Program-made: the position numbers and the translations under genes
NCBI GenBank assembly: GCA_964036195.1
Contig: OZ038453.1
Location: forward strand, 28,152,997-28,216,996
Reading direction: 5' to 3'
DNA length: 64,000 nt
From: Sphaerolaimus hirsutus
Lineage: Eukaryota > Nematoda > Chromadorea > Monhysterida > Sphaerolaimidae
Shown here: piece after piece, positions 1 through 12,700 of the stretch
Numbering within the stretch: position 1 is the first letter of the stretch
Layout: the number at the start of each line of letters is the position of its first letter
The notes under the pieces: model-generated
Database searches by the model: none
The model's input: the letters and a program-made list of their open reading frames with translations, nothing else
Told to the model about the DNA's origin: nothing

Positions 1-182
1 GTGTGTGGGCCCATAAATAGATAGCTGAGCGATTTGGGGGGGGGGGGGTCTTTGGGGGTAGTAGCCAAAATTTTGGCCTCTGGATAGATAGATAGCTGAG
101 CGGCCTCCGGGATAGATATATAGCTGGCCCATTTGGGGGGGGGCAGCCCCCCCCCCCCAGCCGCCCCCCTAGGAGACCCCTG
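1..182. mobile_element. Truncated hAT-like GATAGATAG element (right end)
   Basis: The stretch has GATAGATAGCTGAG-type subrepeats, a long G tract facing a C tract, and ends in GGAGACCCCTG. That is the inverted terminal sequence seen on the complete copies at 7147-7592 and 18153-18655. The other end lies outside the window. Assignment to the hAT superfamily rests on the 8-bp target duplications around the complete copies. Confidence 0.6.
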
Positions 183-492
183 GCGCCAATAATCTTGGTG
201 CTTTTGAGGAAGTGCGCTGCGCCTATATAAGTAGCGCCATGCGTCAAAAAAGCCGCGGCGCTTTCAAAAATTTTGCCAGTGCGTGGCCCTTTGATTTTGA
301 TATTATATGCGTATTTGTGGCGCCGTTGCCTCTGGCGCTTCCATGTGTTGGCGCCTGGCGCTATTTTTTAATGGCGCCCTTTTTTGCTTCGCACCACTTT
401 TCCATTACTAAAATATAGGTATAATTTGGGGACCCCCCATGGAGACCCCCTACAATTCACTCACAAAATTACCTTATCGTTTTTTTACACAG

Positions 493-663
493 GAAAGTCG
501 TCCCGAGTAAACGAGGGTCACTTGAGCGGCGACAAAACCATGCGAACAAATTTCGAATTCTACGGGCTCCAGGGGAATTTGTGCAGCGTGCTTCTTGCTG
601 ACGCGTCGCTCATGCGGGAAGTTTTCAGAACGGGCGTCACTTTTGACGCCATTATTTGTGATC
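493..663 (+). CDS. TRMT11: Single exon resembling TRMT11 (tRNA m2G10 methyltransferase), partial gene
   Basis: A 171-base open exon sits between a pyrimidine-rich acceptor ending ACACAG and a donor GTGAGT, both in phase 1. It encodes about 57 residues. The stretch TMRTNFEFYGLQ, the segment LCSVLLADAS and the ending FDAIICD resemble the methyltransferase core of TRMT11, which methylates G10 of tRNA. In that family FDAIITD is followed by PPYG, the catalytic N-methyltransferase motif, which would lie in the next exon. No other TRMT11 exon was found in the window: upstream exons would be off the left edge, and none was recognised before gene A begins on the opposite strand. The exon is more GC-rich than the receptor exons. 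It could be part of a live gene entering from the left or an isolated relic. The family call is from memory of the motif order. Confidence 0.6.
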
Positions 664-1037
664 GTGAGTTGGGGGGGGGGGGTCTGTGGACATTTTTAGG
701 GGTCAATTTCTCTGGAACTATGTGCCTCTGGACATATGACATCATATTTGACATTTGAAAAGTCGTTGTGAAATTTACATGGAAAATGTCAGATACATTA
801 GATTTTTATATTCACATTTTCTCGAGGATTTTTCGGGATTATAGATTTTCAGGAAATATAAAAAAGACAATTTAAATAAATTTATCTTGCTTTCTAAATG
901 AATACTATATTTTTGGGAGATTTTCTCAATCATATTTTCCCAATTGAATCACTTCTTCAATGCTTATCACATGCGCCAATCATGTTCTAATCTTATTCAC
1001 TAACATACTCTTTAAAGCATCCAGCGAAATCAGTATA
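664..1037. other. Probable intron or intergenic sequence without recognised features
   Basis: AT-rich sequence after the TRMT11-like exon. No PPYG-encoding exon, RNA gene or repeat boundary is visible before the TA-target element at 1038. Confidence 0.4.
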
Positions 1038-1478
1038 CCGTATTTCCTCGAAATAACCCCCCCCCCCCTCGTTTGACCCCCCCCCCTCTCGAGACCACTA
1101 TGAAACAATCACCCCTCTCGAAATACCTCCCCCCCCCAAATTGAGTGTAAAGAGAACGTGTATGACAAAAATTGCAGTTTGTTTTCTGCGTAGTGCAGAA
1201 CACATGTGAAACAATGTCGGAATCATGTTGGAACAGTGTTTATACCATCTACGTACTACTATTAGTCTACAGGAGTCTTTACATGTCAGTTATTGATGCA
1301 TTTTTCTACCCCAGCGCACATCACAAACAACGATTTTGTACCAGGATTTCAAAAAAGTTCTTGCGAAATAATAACCCCCCCCCCTCGAAATACCCCCCCT
1401 CGTTAACCCCCCCCCCCTCTCGGGAGCACTATGAAACAATCACCCCCCGGGGGGGGGGGGTATTTCGATTAAATACGG
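1038..1478. mobile_element. TA-target inverted-repeat element (CCGTATTTCCTCGAAATA family)
   Basis: Terminal repeats CCGTATTTCCTCGAAATA and its complement bound about 440 bases flanked by TA on both sides (1036-1037 and 1479-1480). Subterminal C-rich blocks and a middle reading TAGTGCAGAACACATGT recur in the copy at 10126-10578. TA duplication with short inverted ends fits a Tc1/mariner-type non-autonomous element. There is no transposase. Confidence 0.75.
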
Positions 1479-1480
1479 TA

Positions 1481-2100
1481 TCATGTTCTGCTAAATATGT
1501 TCAGCGTTCTCATAACTATTCCCACGCGTAACTTTTTGACGGTTGATAACATGCACTATTATTCCACCTAAAATTTTTAAACAATTCACTCTCGAAAATT
1601 GTTACTGGGGAGAATGTAGTGCACTCTATGCTGAACAGAACATAAATGAAACAAAAAATTTTAAGAAGTGGGCGGAGTTTGTGCTCTACCTGATTCATGA
1701 AATGTTAAATTCTAGTGTGTACATTTATTGGTTATCACAGTGTTTGTTTTCATTTCCCCATCTTTGCTGATGTTTTAAAGTGTCATATTGCACACTTGAC
1801 ATTTGTTAAACATTCATTTTTTATCAACTGTGTTACAAATCTGTACATATTTACAAATAACACAACAATACCAGTGTTTTATCATGTTCATAATATCATT
1901 TTAAGATACACAGCACTTTCAACATAACAAATTTAAGACACAACTTAATACTTTCCTCTTTATTTTTCAAAATGCTCTGTAGATGGAAAAAATGGTAAAC
2001 ATCAAGTTTTTATTACTTTTCATTATTTCCCACTGGCACAACACCATATGGTGCTTTTTCACTTGATGCACCAAAGTGCTGAAACTTAATACACCACTTA
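1481..2100. other. 3' flank of receptor gene A, no gene recognised
   Basis: AT-rich sequence lying downstream of the gene A stop codon on the minus strand. It should include the gene A 3' UTR. No convincing open reading frame or RNA gene is seen. Confidence 0.4.
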
Positions 2101-5100
2101 TCATCGTGGCCCACTTGAATACACCAGGTACAAAATGATATTCATCAGTTGAGCTATGAATAAAAAGATCAAATCCAGCCGCATACAAATAATCGCCCAT
2201 TCATCAGCCAGGGGGCAGTCTCAGACCCTGGAAAATGCCTTGTGGAATGTCAAATGTCATGCAAAGCGCAAAAGTCGTGTAAAATGCCCTGCAAAATGGC
2301 AAACTTGCATGGAATTTTACATGACTTTTGCCACTTTGCTTGACATTTGACATTTTACATGGCATTTTACAGGGTCTGGGATGGGCACCAGATGTGATTC
2401 CCCAATATTGTGTTCAATGTCTTGCAGAAGTTTTCTAATGCAGCTTAGGTGGTATGCCAGTTCATTTGCCTGTGTAAATTCATTAACTCAGACATCTTTG
2501 AGACACATTTAAAAAGCCTTTTAAGATTTGATTATGATTTTTATCTAGGAGTGTTGAAGAGTGTGTGAAGTGTGATTTTGAACCAACTTTATAATGCTTC
2601 ACTGTAGATCAGAAGCCTATGTTTGTTATCAACACAAGTGTGTTGTATAAATTTATGAGAATTGTATGCAAATGTCATTATTTACATTTGTCCTTCCATT
2701 TTAAGGAATTTGAACTCACCAGTGCCCCAATGCTGTTCCTTCTGTTATGTTGTAAATAATGGGTGGTTGTGAATGGCAGTTTTATAACTTCATTTTTGAC
2801 ACTGGCCAGTATATCAATTTTACTTTTATTAATCTTCTTTTGTCCCATATCCTCATCAGCTTCCCTTTTTATCTGAAAATGCATGAATTTTTATTTTGAA
2901 CAATATCATATTAACTTTGACAAGTGCCCTGCCAACAGACATAATAAGGAAATGTGTAGAAAATGTCAACTGAAACTGCAATTCACAAAGGTCAATTCAC
3001 TGTCAATTGACAAATGATTTGAAACTTTTCACAACTGGTTGCTCAGAATCAGAGCATAAAGCTGTCTGTGGAAAAAATCACATGGCCAAAAATGTGAAAT
3101 TGGGATTGGCAACAGTAACTGACACAGCACATTTTGCACAGCCATCCTGGTGCAGTGTGGCCCAATGTTCCCATCATTTGCAAATAAAGTAGAAGGGTGC
3201 CAACTACTGTGGATGCCCCACAAATTAGCAGCTGCCAGATAATGTATCGTCCTGTGGAGGTCATGATATGTTGATTATTAAGTATTTTGTTTGATACAGA
3301 GTTACAGGGGGGGGTAATTTGATAACATGGGTTTATAAGATTTGCACACACACCCCCATTGGTTTGCTGAGATTATCAGTCAGATTATCCCCCAAAGCAG
3401 AGGGTAGTTCAAACTGTAGTAAAAAGATCAATAGACAGCCAGCATTGATTTGAACATTTCCCTGTCATTTATTTCTAGATCACAGCTGCAAAAGAAACTG
3501 TATGAATGAATCAAATATAGTTTCAATCCAACCTATGAGTGGCAACCCATCACCAATTTTTGGCATTGCTGCAGTGATTGTGATCAGAATTAGGCCATGT
3601 GCCAGCATGCCACTCAAACCTATGGTCACCTGAATGTGGTAATACTCACTTGAAAAAATTAATTTTGGTGATAATGTACATTGATCATAGCACATATTTT
3701 TCATGCCTGTAAAATGGTATGGTCTATCAGTGTGTACTTGTTTCTTATTGAGATAAAAATTGGGATATATGTTTATTGGTTTTATTGTAATGTTTATGGC
3801 TAATACACTTGTGTACATTGGTAAACACATCACTTATATTTTACATCAAACTGACCACACCATTTATCAGACACTATTTACTAATGAATACCTTCTCTGT
3901 CCTCAACATAGTACTCTCATCTGGGGTGTACAGCCCAATCAGTATGAGAACAGTGATCAGAAAACTTGGCAACATTATAATCATTATGTAAAAATGTGCC
4001 CTTCTTCTGATGGTGAAGTAGCATATGTCATAGTGCCATGTGCCAATTATGGGGAATACTCTTTCTTCAATAATTGCTTTGAGATCAAATAATTCCCACT
4101 CTGTGATGGTTTTAATGTACTTTTAAGAATGGATTCTACATTATTTTAAATTCTATGTCCCAACTAAGAATAATTATTCAAGTATTAGTTTTTTAATCAA
4201 TGTGAATGTTTATTATCTGGTAGTTTGGTGTAATTCATAAAATAGTGTAGCTAAACACTGAATCCTTCAGTAATAATTTCACTAAAACACTATATCCAAC
4301 CCCAGAAATCAATCATGTTATTTCACCAGTTTGAAAAATATTATAAACATCACAGCAGAAACTATTACCTTGATTATCAGTTGCTTCATCACCAATTTTG
4401 AATGTAGCATCAGACATTCTAATATATGATATGTTGTATGCCCAGCTGACAAATTGCATCTTACAGGTGTGATTGTCAAATGGGAAGTACTCCATCTGTC
4501 AGATTAGAATATTTGTTGTCTTTTTAAAATATGGGAGATGTCAAGTGGTCCAGGGTGACTATCATTGTTTTCACATTGTCTCTTCTTTATTTCCCATCCG
4601 GGAACAAAGCTTGCATACTTGCCCATGCATAAATATTTACATACAGACATTTTTGTGTATGGTTGGCGCTGGCGGCAGCATACATGTATGTGTTTATTGA
4701 CATATTTTTGTTTTGCTTCTGTTTGTCACATTCACTTTGTTGTTTATTTTTCCAAGTAATAAGCAGTATGCATATTTTGGACAACATCAAACTCTCAACT
4801 TGTGTAGGTACACCATCTGGCCAGCAGATTTGTAATGAGTTAACTAACAAATTTATTCAATATACATGTTTTTTGTCCACCCTGTACAACTTGACCACAG
4901 CTCAGTAAAATTTCATTGAAATATTTACCTCAAATTGGCATACAATTGTGATCTTTATGATGTCACTCAATGTCACATCTCCATTGCTGTTTATCCTTGC
5001 TGCCTTTGCATGGTCATCTATCATTTGCTTTGTGTCAATTCTGAGATGATGTACTAATGCAGTTTTATTTAAAAAAAATAGATTTCAGGAATTTTAAATG

Positions 5101-5996
5101 CAAACTTCTGCTTTAGAATGATGTCTGGTTGCCATACATCGTCTGCAGGTACCTGCAAACTCCCAATATTATCATATTCTGATGGCTTCCAAGACAGTGA
5201 TGCATCATTCCAAGTCTGAGTATGAATAATAAATAATTACCATTTTGCAACTCCAAGAGAAATGAAGATAAGTTAGAAAATCTCCTTACCAAATCTTTCC
5301 TGGATACATGCCTTTGCTAAGCATATTAAAAACATTTTATGAATACTGGTGAATGTTAAGATCATCTCTTTTTATTCAAACCTGATTTAGCCTAGTGAAT
5401 GTATTTTGTAAATGCTGGAGCACCGAAATATGCGTAGTCTATAACTTGATTTTAGACACAAAACATCAACATGTATACATACATTTAAATTTTCTGATAC
5501 TGACACCAATACTACATTCTGTACACCACATCTATGTGGAACTTATTTTTGAATTTTTTTTTTCCTTTTCTGCCTTGCACACCCTGAAAAAGCCTAAACA
5601 TTGACCCCTGTGAACCCACTCCCCAAACCATGAATATTATATATTATACCACACACATTTGCAGTTATAGTCACATGCACATATTTATATACCAAAAGCA
5701 TGTATCTATGTGATTACCAGATAATCATGTCAATTGTTTGCTCTGCATCATTCTGCAAATGTTTCATTTTTCCTTTTTTTTCTAATGAAAGTCAACAGGA
5801 GCTATGAATATGTGCCCAAATGACATACCACTTTAACAATATCCAAAAAATTGACATCAATTTTAATTGATGTTGGTTCTCCACCTGGTCTAACATTCTT
5901 ACTATAATTCTCCATCAAATTATCATACAATGAACTTTCCATGGAAGCATTGATAGTGCTCATAGTGCAAAACATTGCTATTGTCAGTGTCAGACC
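2101..5996 (-). CDS. Cys-loop receptor gene A (nicotinic-type), M4 exon interrupted
   Basis: Ligand-gated ion channel subunit of the plasma membrane. Exons: 5996-5829 (N-terminal, SLYDNLMENYSKNVRP), 5752-5718, 5215-5106 (WNDASLSW, WQPDI), 5040-4929, 4495-4369, 4100-3892 (M1, IMIIMLPSFLITVLIL), 3629-3533 (M2), 3251-3124 (M3), 2872-2720 (M3-M4 loop), 2469-2101 (M4). The Cys-loop is assembled across 4929/4495: a cysteine, 13 residues including YFPFDNHT, then cysteine. SWAYN matches the nicotinic loop B tryptophan region. M2 keeps Glu at -1' (TEK) and Leu at 9'. No vicinal cysteine pair (loop C) is present. Two problems are visible: exons 5718 and 5215 do not join in frame as read, and an inverted-repeat element at 2211-2389 splits the M4 exon with an in-frame TAA at 2317-2319. 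The first exon and signal peptide are uncertain. It may be a pseudogene or a receptor lacking M4. Confidence 0.8.
2211..2389. mobile_element. Small foldback element inside the gene A M4 exon
   Basis: Imperfect inverted ends GGGGGCAGTCTCAGACCCTG (left) and GGTGCCCATCCCAGACCCTG (complement of right) enclose about 180 bases of near-palindromic ATGTCAAATGTC-type sequence. The coding sequence continues on both sides: IEHNIGESHL before and DEWAIICMRLD after, in gene orientation. A related copy lies in a gene D intron (62185-62351), and looser relatives occur at 39588-39688 and within 55757-56822. Confidence 0.75.
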
Positions 5997-6026
5997 CTGG
6001 TGAGGAGGTATTGCAATGGAATTCAA

Positions 6027-7138
6027 TTACATTTTCATTATTACAAAAGTGATATAATTATTTTCTGAAAATGACAATACCTTTTCTGCATGTTCCATGA
6101 TACAATATTATGCAAGTTATATTTCTTTACTGAACTTCTAAATAGTATAAATCATGATTTTTGAAATCATCAGTATTTATGTTATATTTCCCTCTGCCAA
6201 TTCTACAATTGACTAAATCATATGTTTCAAGACTACCTTATACCATGGAAACTTGAAGTATGTTTGCAGTATCTTAATTATTTATAATGAATAACCTACA
6301 TGCATGTAGTCATTGTTTGCACAGCTCTTTGTTTTTCTATGTTCTTTGTTTGATACCTATGTGAAAATTGACTTTAGTTTTGAATGTTCTGTGTATATAA
6401 CAATGTGCTGCTTCTATACCAGTTGGGAGTTAAATAGTGTATGCTTAAAAATAATGGGCAAAATAATTGTGTCATTTTTTTCTTCTTCAGTGTCAAGTGA
6501 CAAATTGCAAAATTGCAAAGTGCTGAAATTTGCATGAACATATTGTGACACCTAATTTATTCACAAATGTAGTCAAGCATTCAAACAATGTGGCTAACCA
6601 CTTGGCTGGACCTCATCAAATCTGCACTGCTACATGTACAATAGTTTTTAAACAATAGTTTCTGTGGTCGGCACTTAGCAAAGTTACAGTGGAAACCAGT
6701 GGAACTAGGTGCAACTAAAAATGAAAAAATAGTCAAAAAGTTAAAGAGTAAACAAGACATCAAAATGTAACTAAAAGCGCACTCAAACTCAGATTATATT
6801 CAACACAAAAAAAATGCTTAAACTGTCATGAATGCTTGCCATAAAAGTTGTGGACATTGTAGCAGTGTAACTGAGTGTCAAGGTATTGTGCTAAAACCAA
6901 ATTTATATAAGTATTTGTCTAATATAGCAAAAAATGCTGGTATTTACTGCAAATAACACATTCATAGTGAGAATAAAATCATATCTTACCATATAAATAG
7001 CATTTTCGTTGAAGTAAAGTACTACCATCTATGCAAGTCTACACATCCATTTATGTTGTTGGCAAGTTTATTTGAAAGCTTCAATTGAATTTAATATTCA
7101 TCTAAAATACAGGTCAGTGAGGGCACAAATCAAAACAA
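6027..7138. other. Spacer upstream of gene A
   Basis: AT-rich sequence between the gene A N-terminal exon and the hAT-like element at 7147. It should hold the gene A promoter and perhaps a signal-peptide exon. I could not identify either, nor any other gene. Confidence 0.35.
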
Positions 7139-7146
7139 CCTTCTGA

Positions 7147-7592
7147 AGGGGTCTCCTAGGGGGGGGGCTGCCCCCCCCCCCAAAATCCCCCAGCTATAAA
7201 TCTATCCCGGAGGCAATTTGGCTATCTATCTCCCAAATCGGCTAGCTATTTACCTATCTGGAGCGATTTTTGAGAAATTTCGACCCAATTTTAACCCAAA
7301 ATTGCTAATTTTCCTACCTTTTTATAGTTTTCACCTTCAAAATCGCGTCTTTCATCTATACACCTGTTTATGTACACATTTGTAGCCATTTTTAGCCTAT
7401 TTTAGCTACTTTTCACCTGTTTTAGTTATTTTTCCCCTTTCTGCCTTCTATGCATTGAATAAGCCTAAATATTTTGCCCCCACAAGCCCCCCCAGCCCCC
7501 CCCCCAGAAAATTTTTCAGCTATCTATCCCTCCGGAGGAGCGATTTGCTATCTATCCAGCCCCCGCGAGGGCCAAAATCTTGGAGACCCCTG
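7147..7592. mobile_element. hAT-like GATAGATAG element
   Basis: Ends AGGGGTCTCC and GGAGACCCCTG are inverted. The flanks CCTTCTGA (7139-7146) and CCTTCTGC (7593-7600) are an 8-bp target duplication with one mismatch. The interior has CTATCTATC subrepeats and C tracts and encodes no transposase. Confidence 0.75.
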
Positions 7593-8277
7593 CCTTCTGC
7601 TGAGGGAGAAATGCACACCCAAATTTCATCGAAATGATATCCTGGAAAGTGTTTCATATCATAACTATTTTGACATATTTCATGTCTCACCCACCAAGGG
7701 ACTTGAAATCCCATAAAATATTGTTTGAAATTCATTTATTCAATATTTGCAAAATGTTAGTCAATGAATGCTGTTTTTGAGCAGCATTTATTCACTATTA
7801 TTGTATCCCTATTTTTATATATGCTATTGGGAGCAAAGTCATACTTGTTTTTATACCATGTCCCTTATTATGAACTGCTTTTTAGTGTGTGTATGTGTGC
7901 CATCCAAAAACATATTGTTGTTGCAAAATTGGAACAAACCAAACAGGTGCATTTTCACTCTACTAATATTTTTGTATATAAATTATGGAATGCTGACAAA
8001 TGTGCAATAAAAAGTTTTAAGAAACTTGTAACTTGTAAGAACTAAAAAAATTGTAAAAATGAACAGTAAAGAATATGAAAATTTTGAGATGATACATAAC
8101 ACTGGAAAGTAGTTTTACTGTCATATTAAAATGAAAGTTGAACTGTTTAAATTGTGATTTTTTAATGGTAGTGGAATGGCAAACTTTTCACATTTATATG
8201 GGTTTATGTAAGCAAATGGAGCTGTGTAGGGCTCTTCAATGGGGAAAGCTGTCTGCAGAACTGCCACATTTTGCATC

Positions 8278-8775
8278 AGAGGTCTCTAAGATTTTGGCCC
8301 TTGCGGGGCTGGATAGATAGTGAATCGCTCCTCCTGATGTATAGATATCTGAAAAAAAAATTTTTTTTTTTTTGGGGGGGGGGGGTTCGCCGGGGCAAAA
8401 TATTTATATAGGCTTTTTCAGGGCATAGAAGGTAAAGGGGGGAAAATCGCTAAATACAGGTTAAAAGTAGCAAAGGCAGGCTAAAAATGGCTAAAAATAC
8501 ATATTTGACCATGTGTATAGGCAAAAGCAACGATTTAGAAGGTGAAAAACTGTAAAATGTTATGAAAATACATTATTTTGAGCAAAAATTTCTCAAAAAT
8601 CGCTCCAGATACGTAGGTAGCAGACTAGCAGAGTGATTTTTTGGGGTGATATGGGATAGTAGCGAAACAATTTTGTCTATGAACAGATAGATAGCTGAGC
8701 GGCCTCTGGGATAAATAGATAGCTGGCGGATTTGGGGGGAGGCAACCCCCCAGCCCCTCCCCTTGGAGACCCCTG
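8278..8775. mobile_element. hAT-like GATAGATAG element
   Basis: Same family as 7147-7592: starts CAGAGGTCTCTAAG and ends GGAGACCCCTG. Flanks TTTTGCAT (8270-8277) and TTATGCAT (8776-8783) match at 7 of 8 bases. Confidence 0.7.
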
Positions 8776-9177
8776 TTATGCATACCACGTAAAACACATG
8801 CGAATGCCATTAAACATAGCTAGAACAAACAATCTAGGGATGGGCAAAAATATTTTTAACAGCTTTATTTAAATATCTAAAAACCACATCTTTAAGAAAA
8901 CAATGTAAAAAAACAACAACATTTATTGTAAAAAATTGTAAAAAGCTACCCATACCCATCTCTAGCTACATATCAATAACATATAATTTTCACACCCAAT
9001 GTAAAACAACATGAAACAGCAACTGTGTGTATGAAAACACAACACATCAGAAGATCAACTTTTTTCATGCCCTATGCATTCACACACATCCACACTAAGT
9101 CAAATACTGCATTTGCTTTACAGTGTGACTCAGAAGAGTTTTTTAATTCAAAGTTTTAATTTTCTTTGCGACCAATG

Positions 9178-9707
9178 TAGGAGTTTTGTAGGTTTGGACC
9201 CATGCGGGGGTTCATATAGATAGTAAATGGCCCACCCGGACAGATGGATATCTAATTTTTTTTTTTTTTTTGGGGGGGTGGGGGTTCGCGTGTGTTCAAT
9301 ATATAGGCTTTTCCGAGGTATAGAAGGAAGATAAGTGAAAAGATCACTAAAAGTAGATGAAAAATAGGCATATAAGCATATATAATAAACAAATAGCTGA
9401 AAATAGGCAATGAAACACAGGAAATAGCGATTTTAAGGTGAAAAGCTATAAAAAGGTAGATAGATAGCTGAGCAGCCTCCGGGATAGATAGATAGCTAGC
9501 AGATTTGGGGAGGGTGTAACCCTTAGGGTTCGAACGATATGACTTTTCGATATCGATATTCGATATTCAAAATTTTTTCAAAATTTTCGATATCGATATT
9601 CGATATTGATATAAAAAATGGTCGATATCCAATATTCGATATTTGATACAATATATCGTTTGAACCCTAGTAACCCTCCCCCCAATGCTTCCCCTACTAA
9701 ACCCCTG
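9178..9707. mobile_element. hAT-like GATAGATAG element just downstream of gene B
   Basis: Perfect 8-bp duplication GACCAATG at 9170-9177 and 9708-9715. It belongs to the GATAGATAG family and is itself split by a second hAT-like insert at 9524-9669. Its edge is about 28 bases downstream of the gene B stop codon, so it lies in the region expected to encode the gene B 3' UTR. Confidence 0.75.
9524..9669. mobile_element. Nested hAT-like element with CGATATTCGATATT interior
   Basis: Inverted ends TAGGGTTCGAACGATAT and ATATCGTTTGAACCCTA (one mismatch). Perfect 8-bp duplication GTAACCCT at 9516-9523 and 9670-9677. The whole interior is a run of TCGATATTCGATATT-like motifs, 146 bases in all. Confidence 0.8.
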
Positions 9708-9735
9708 GACCAATGTGAAATGACTTGTTCTTTTT

Positions 9736-12700
9736 TCACGTTGGTCCATTGGAAAAAGTAACATACAGATATACATTTATCACATGTGAAAGGATCAAGA
9801 AGAAAAAATCCAATCTCAAACAAATGATTGTCCACTCATCAATGCCTGGGCCCAATTTTATGTCAATTTCCTTCACCATTTTTTTTATAGACTGCAGTTG
9901 GCACAGCATTTCATTGGTCTGAAATAGTTAAAGTTATTTTTTATTTATTGTCACATGCACTGCACTGATTCATTAGTTTTGTGTCAATGTTTCAATTTCA
10001 GCAGCATGTAAAATGATCCTAAATGTGTTAATGTGAAATATAAAATCTAGCCAATATGCTTCAACATGCCAATACCCTGTTGTATGACAGACACTGCAGT
10101 CTCAATGTAAACCCCCGTTTACCTACCGTATTTCCTCGAAATACCCCACCCCCTTGAAATACCCCCCCCTCGTTTGACCCCCCCCCCCCTCTCGAGACCA
10201 CTATGAAACAATCACCCCCCCCCTCGAAATACCCCCCCCCCCAAATTGAGTGTAAAGAGAACGTACATGACAATGACTGCAGTTTATGTTCTGCGTAGTG
10301 CAGAACACACGTTAAAACAATGTCGGAATCACGTTAGAACAGTGTTTATACCATCTACATACTAATATTGGTCTACAGAACCTTATAAATGGCAGTTTTT
10401 GTTGCATTTTTCGACGTCTGCGTACGTTTCAGACGACAATTTTGTACTTGGTTTTCAAAAATTTTCTTGTGAAATAATAACCCCCCTCGAAATACCCCCC
10501 CTCGTTTAACCCCCCCCCCTCCCTCTCGGGACCACTATGAAACAATCACCCCCCGGGGGGTATTTCGAGGAAATACGGTAGATCCGAACGCTTACGAATT
10601 TTTGATAAACAATTCATTCACGGCCCCCCCTAAACGTTTTGGGAAAATTCACCCCATACAAAAGATAGCCCAAAGAGTTGTCTAAATGATGTATGGTATG
10701 CCCCCCCAATATAAGGCCGCGTGGGCAGTGTAAACGGCCAACGCATTTTTTTATACAAAAATGCACTGATCACCTTGCTCAGAACGTTTCTGTTTACATG
10801 CTTATATTCTTTTTTTCAAGGCCAGAATTTGGTCAAAATACAGAACAGAGTCCTTAGTGCCAAATGCCATTTCAACGGTTTCTTTCCAGGCAGAAATAAG
10901 ATTAGGATATTTTCAATTTTCACTGTTTTGTATCGCGGGTCACGATCAGCTGTGATTGTGATCATTTTATCTCCTAATGTTAAATCTATTAACACAGAAA
11001 ATGCTTCCACCAGAAAGAGAAATCTTGAGCGGTTTTTTTTAAAACCTACACCGCTTAAATTCACCTACCCAAACATTAGAAATTGAGGGGCGAAATTTAA
11101 AAAAAACATTGTTAAATTTTACTTACTACTAATTTCCTTCCCCGGACGAAATGTACTAAGTTTAATAAATTTCGCCCCTCAAATTTCAAGGTGATTTTAA
11201 GCGGTGTAGGTTTTAAAAAACCCGTTTAAGATTTCTCTTTCTGGTGGAAGCATTTTCTGTGTTAATAGATCTAACATTAGGAGATAAAATTATCACAATC
11301 ACAGCTGATCGTGATCCGCAATACAAAACAGTGAAAATTGAAAATATCCTAATCTTATTTCTGCCTGGAAAGAAACCGTTGAAATGGCATTTGGCACTAA
11401 GCCAGGACTCTGTTCTGTATTTTGGCCAAATTCTGGCCTTGAAAAACAGAATATAAGCATGTAAACAGAAACGTTCGGAGCAAGGTGATCAGTGCATTTT
11501 TGTATTAAAAAAATGTGTTGGCCGTTTACACGGCCCACGCGGCCTTATATTGGGGGCATACCATGCATCATATAGACAACTCTTTGGGCTATCTTTTGTA
11601 TGGGGTGAATTTTCCCAAAAAGTTAAGGGGGGGCCGTGAATGAATCGTTTTTCAAAAATTTGTAAGCGTTCAGATCTAGGTAAACGGGGGTTTACACACA
11701 TTATCCTCTAGGTTTGTTCAAACACTATTCCATGTCCAAAACAAGTTATTGATAGCAAGGTCATCCAATGAAAAGTAATGTATGTACATTATGAGTAAAC
11801 ATATGAATGACACAGCTTTTCACAGCTGAAATTTCGAGCTGTGTTGTCTTAGGCACACACCATGTGTTAAGATGGCCATTAATTTGTGTTGTACTGTGTA
11901 TCATGAAACTTGGTGATATTGTAAATAATTTTACTGTATCCCAGGTACTCCTAAATTTCACAGTAGTTTTACTGGATTCTAAATATATTGCTCACCTACA
12001 ACAAAATTGATGTATCAAGGATTTTTTATAGGTTTCCCCATTATATGGGTTATATGGGTTTCAATTATCCACCTCCTCCAAAATACTGATGCATTAATTT
12101 TTGTTCCTAACTGTATCAGTTTCAAATACAAGTATACCAACTATAAACTCAAGTGTTTTCATTTTCTCATGTAGCATTTTTGTCTCTAGTTGAGTTATTT
12201 TTGATTCAATCTTAGTGCTGGTCTTGCCAGATATCAGTATCTCCACTTCACTGTCATCCCAACTTTTTAGCTGCAATGTTTAAGTACAATTGAAATTACT
12301 TTTGCCACCTGCTTAATTGTTGGATGGAATGACCTAAATGGCACATTCATTGAAAATTGAGTTCAGGTCCCAGTCCCAACACCCTGCCCTGGCTCCTAGT
12401 GATATTCCTGGAAAAATTCAGCCCTGGTGAAGTCCTGCTTTTTAACAAATGGCAGTTCTTTTTAGATCCTAATCTCACAATAACTTCATTCTAAAAAATG
12501 GCATAGCCCTTTTGCCCACTCCTTTAGCCTAGCCACACTGCAATACAGGGTGCGTCAATTTAGACGCCTGCTCTAGATTTCAAATAACTTGTCACTGGGT
12601 AGTCGGATTTATGTTAAATTTTAGGTCAACATCAACAACTATATAGGAAATGATCCCTGAAAATATGGATGCGATAGCTCCACCTGTTCTCAAGTAATTC

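Noticed and set aside
8800..9120. Possible small RNA or coding gene between hAT-like elements
   Set aside because: Only low-complexity A/T-rich sequence is present; no tRNA-like fold, exon signals or protein similarity could be recognised.
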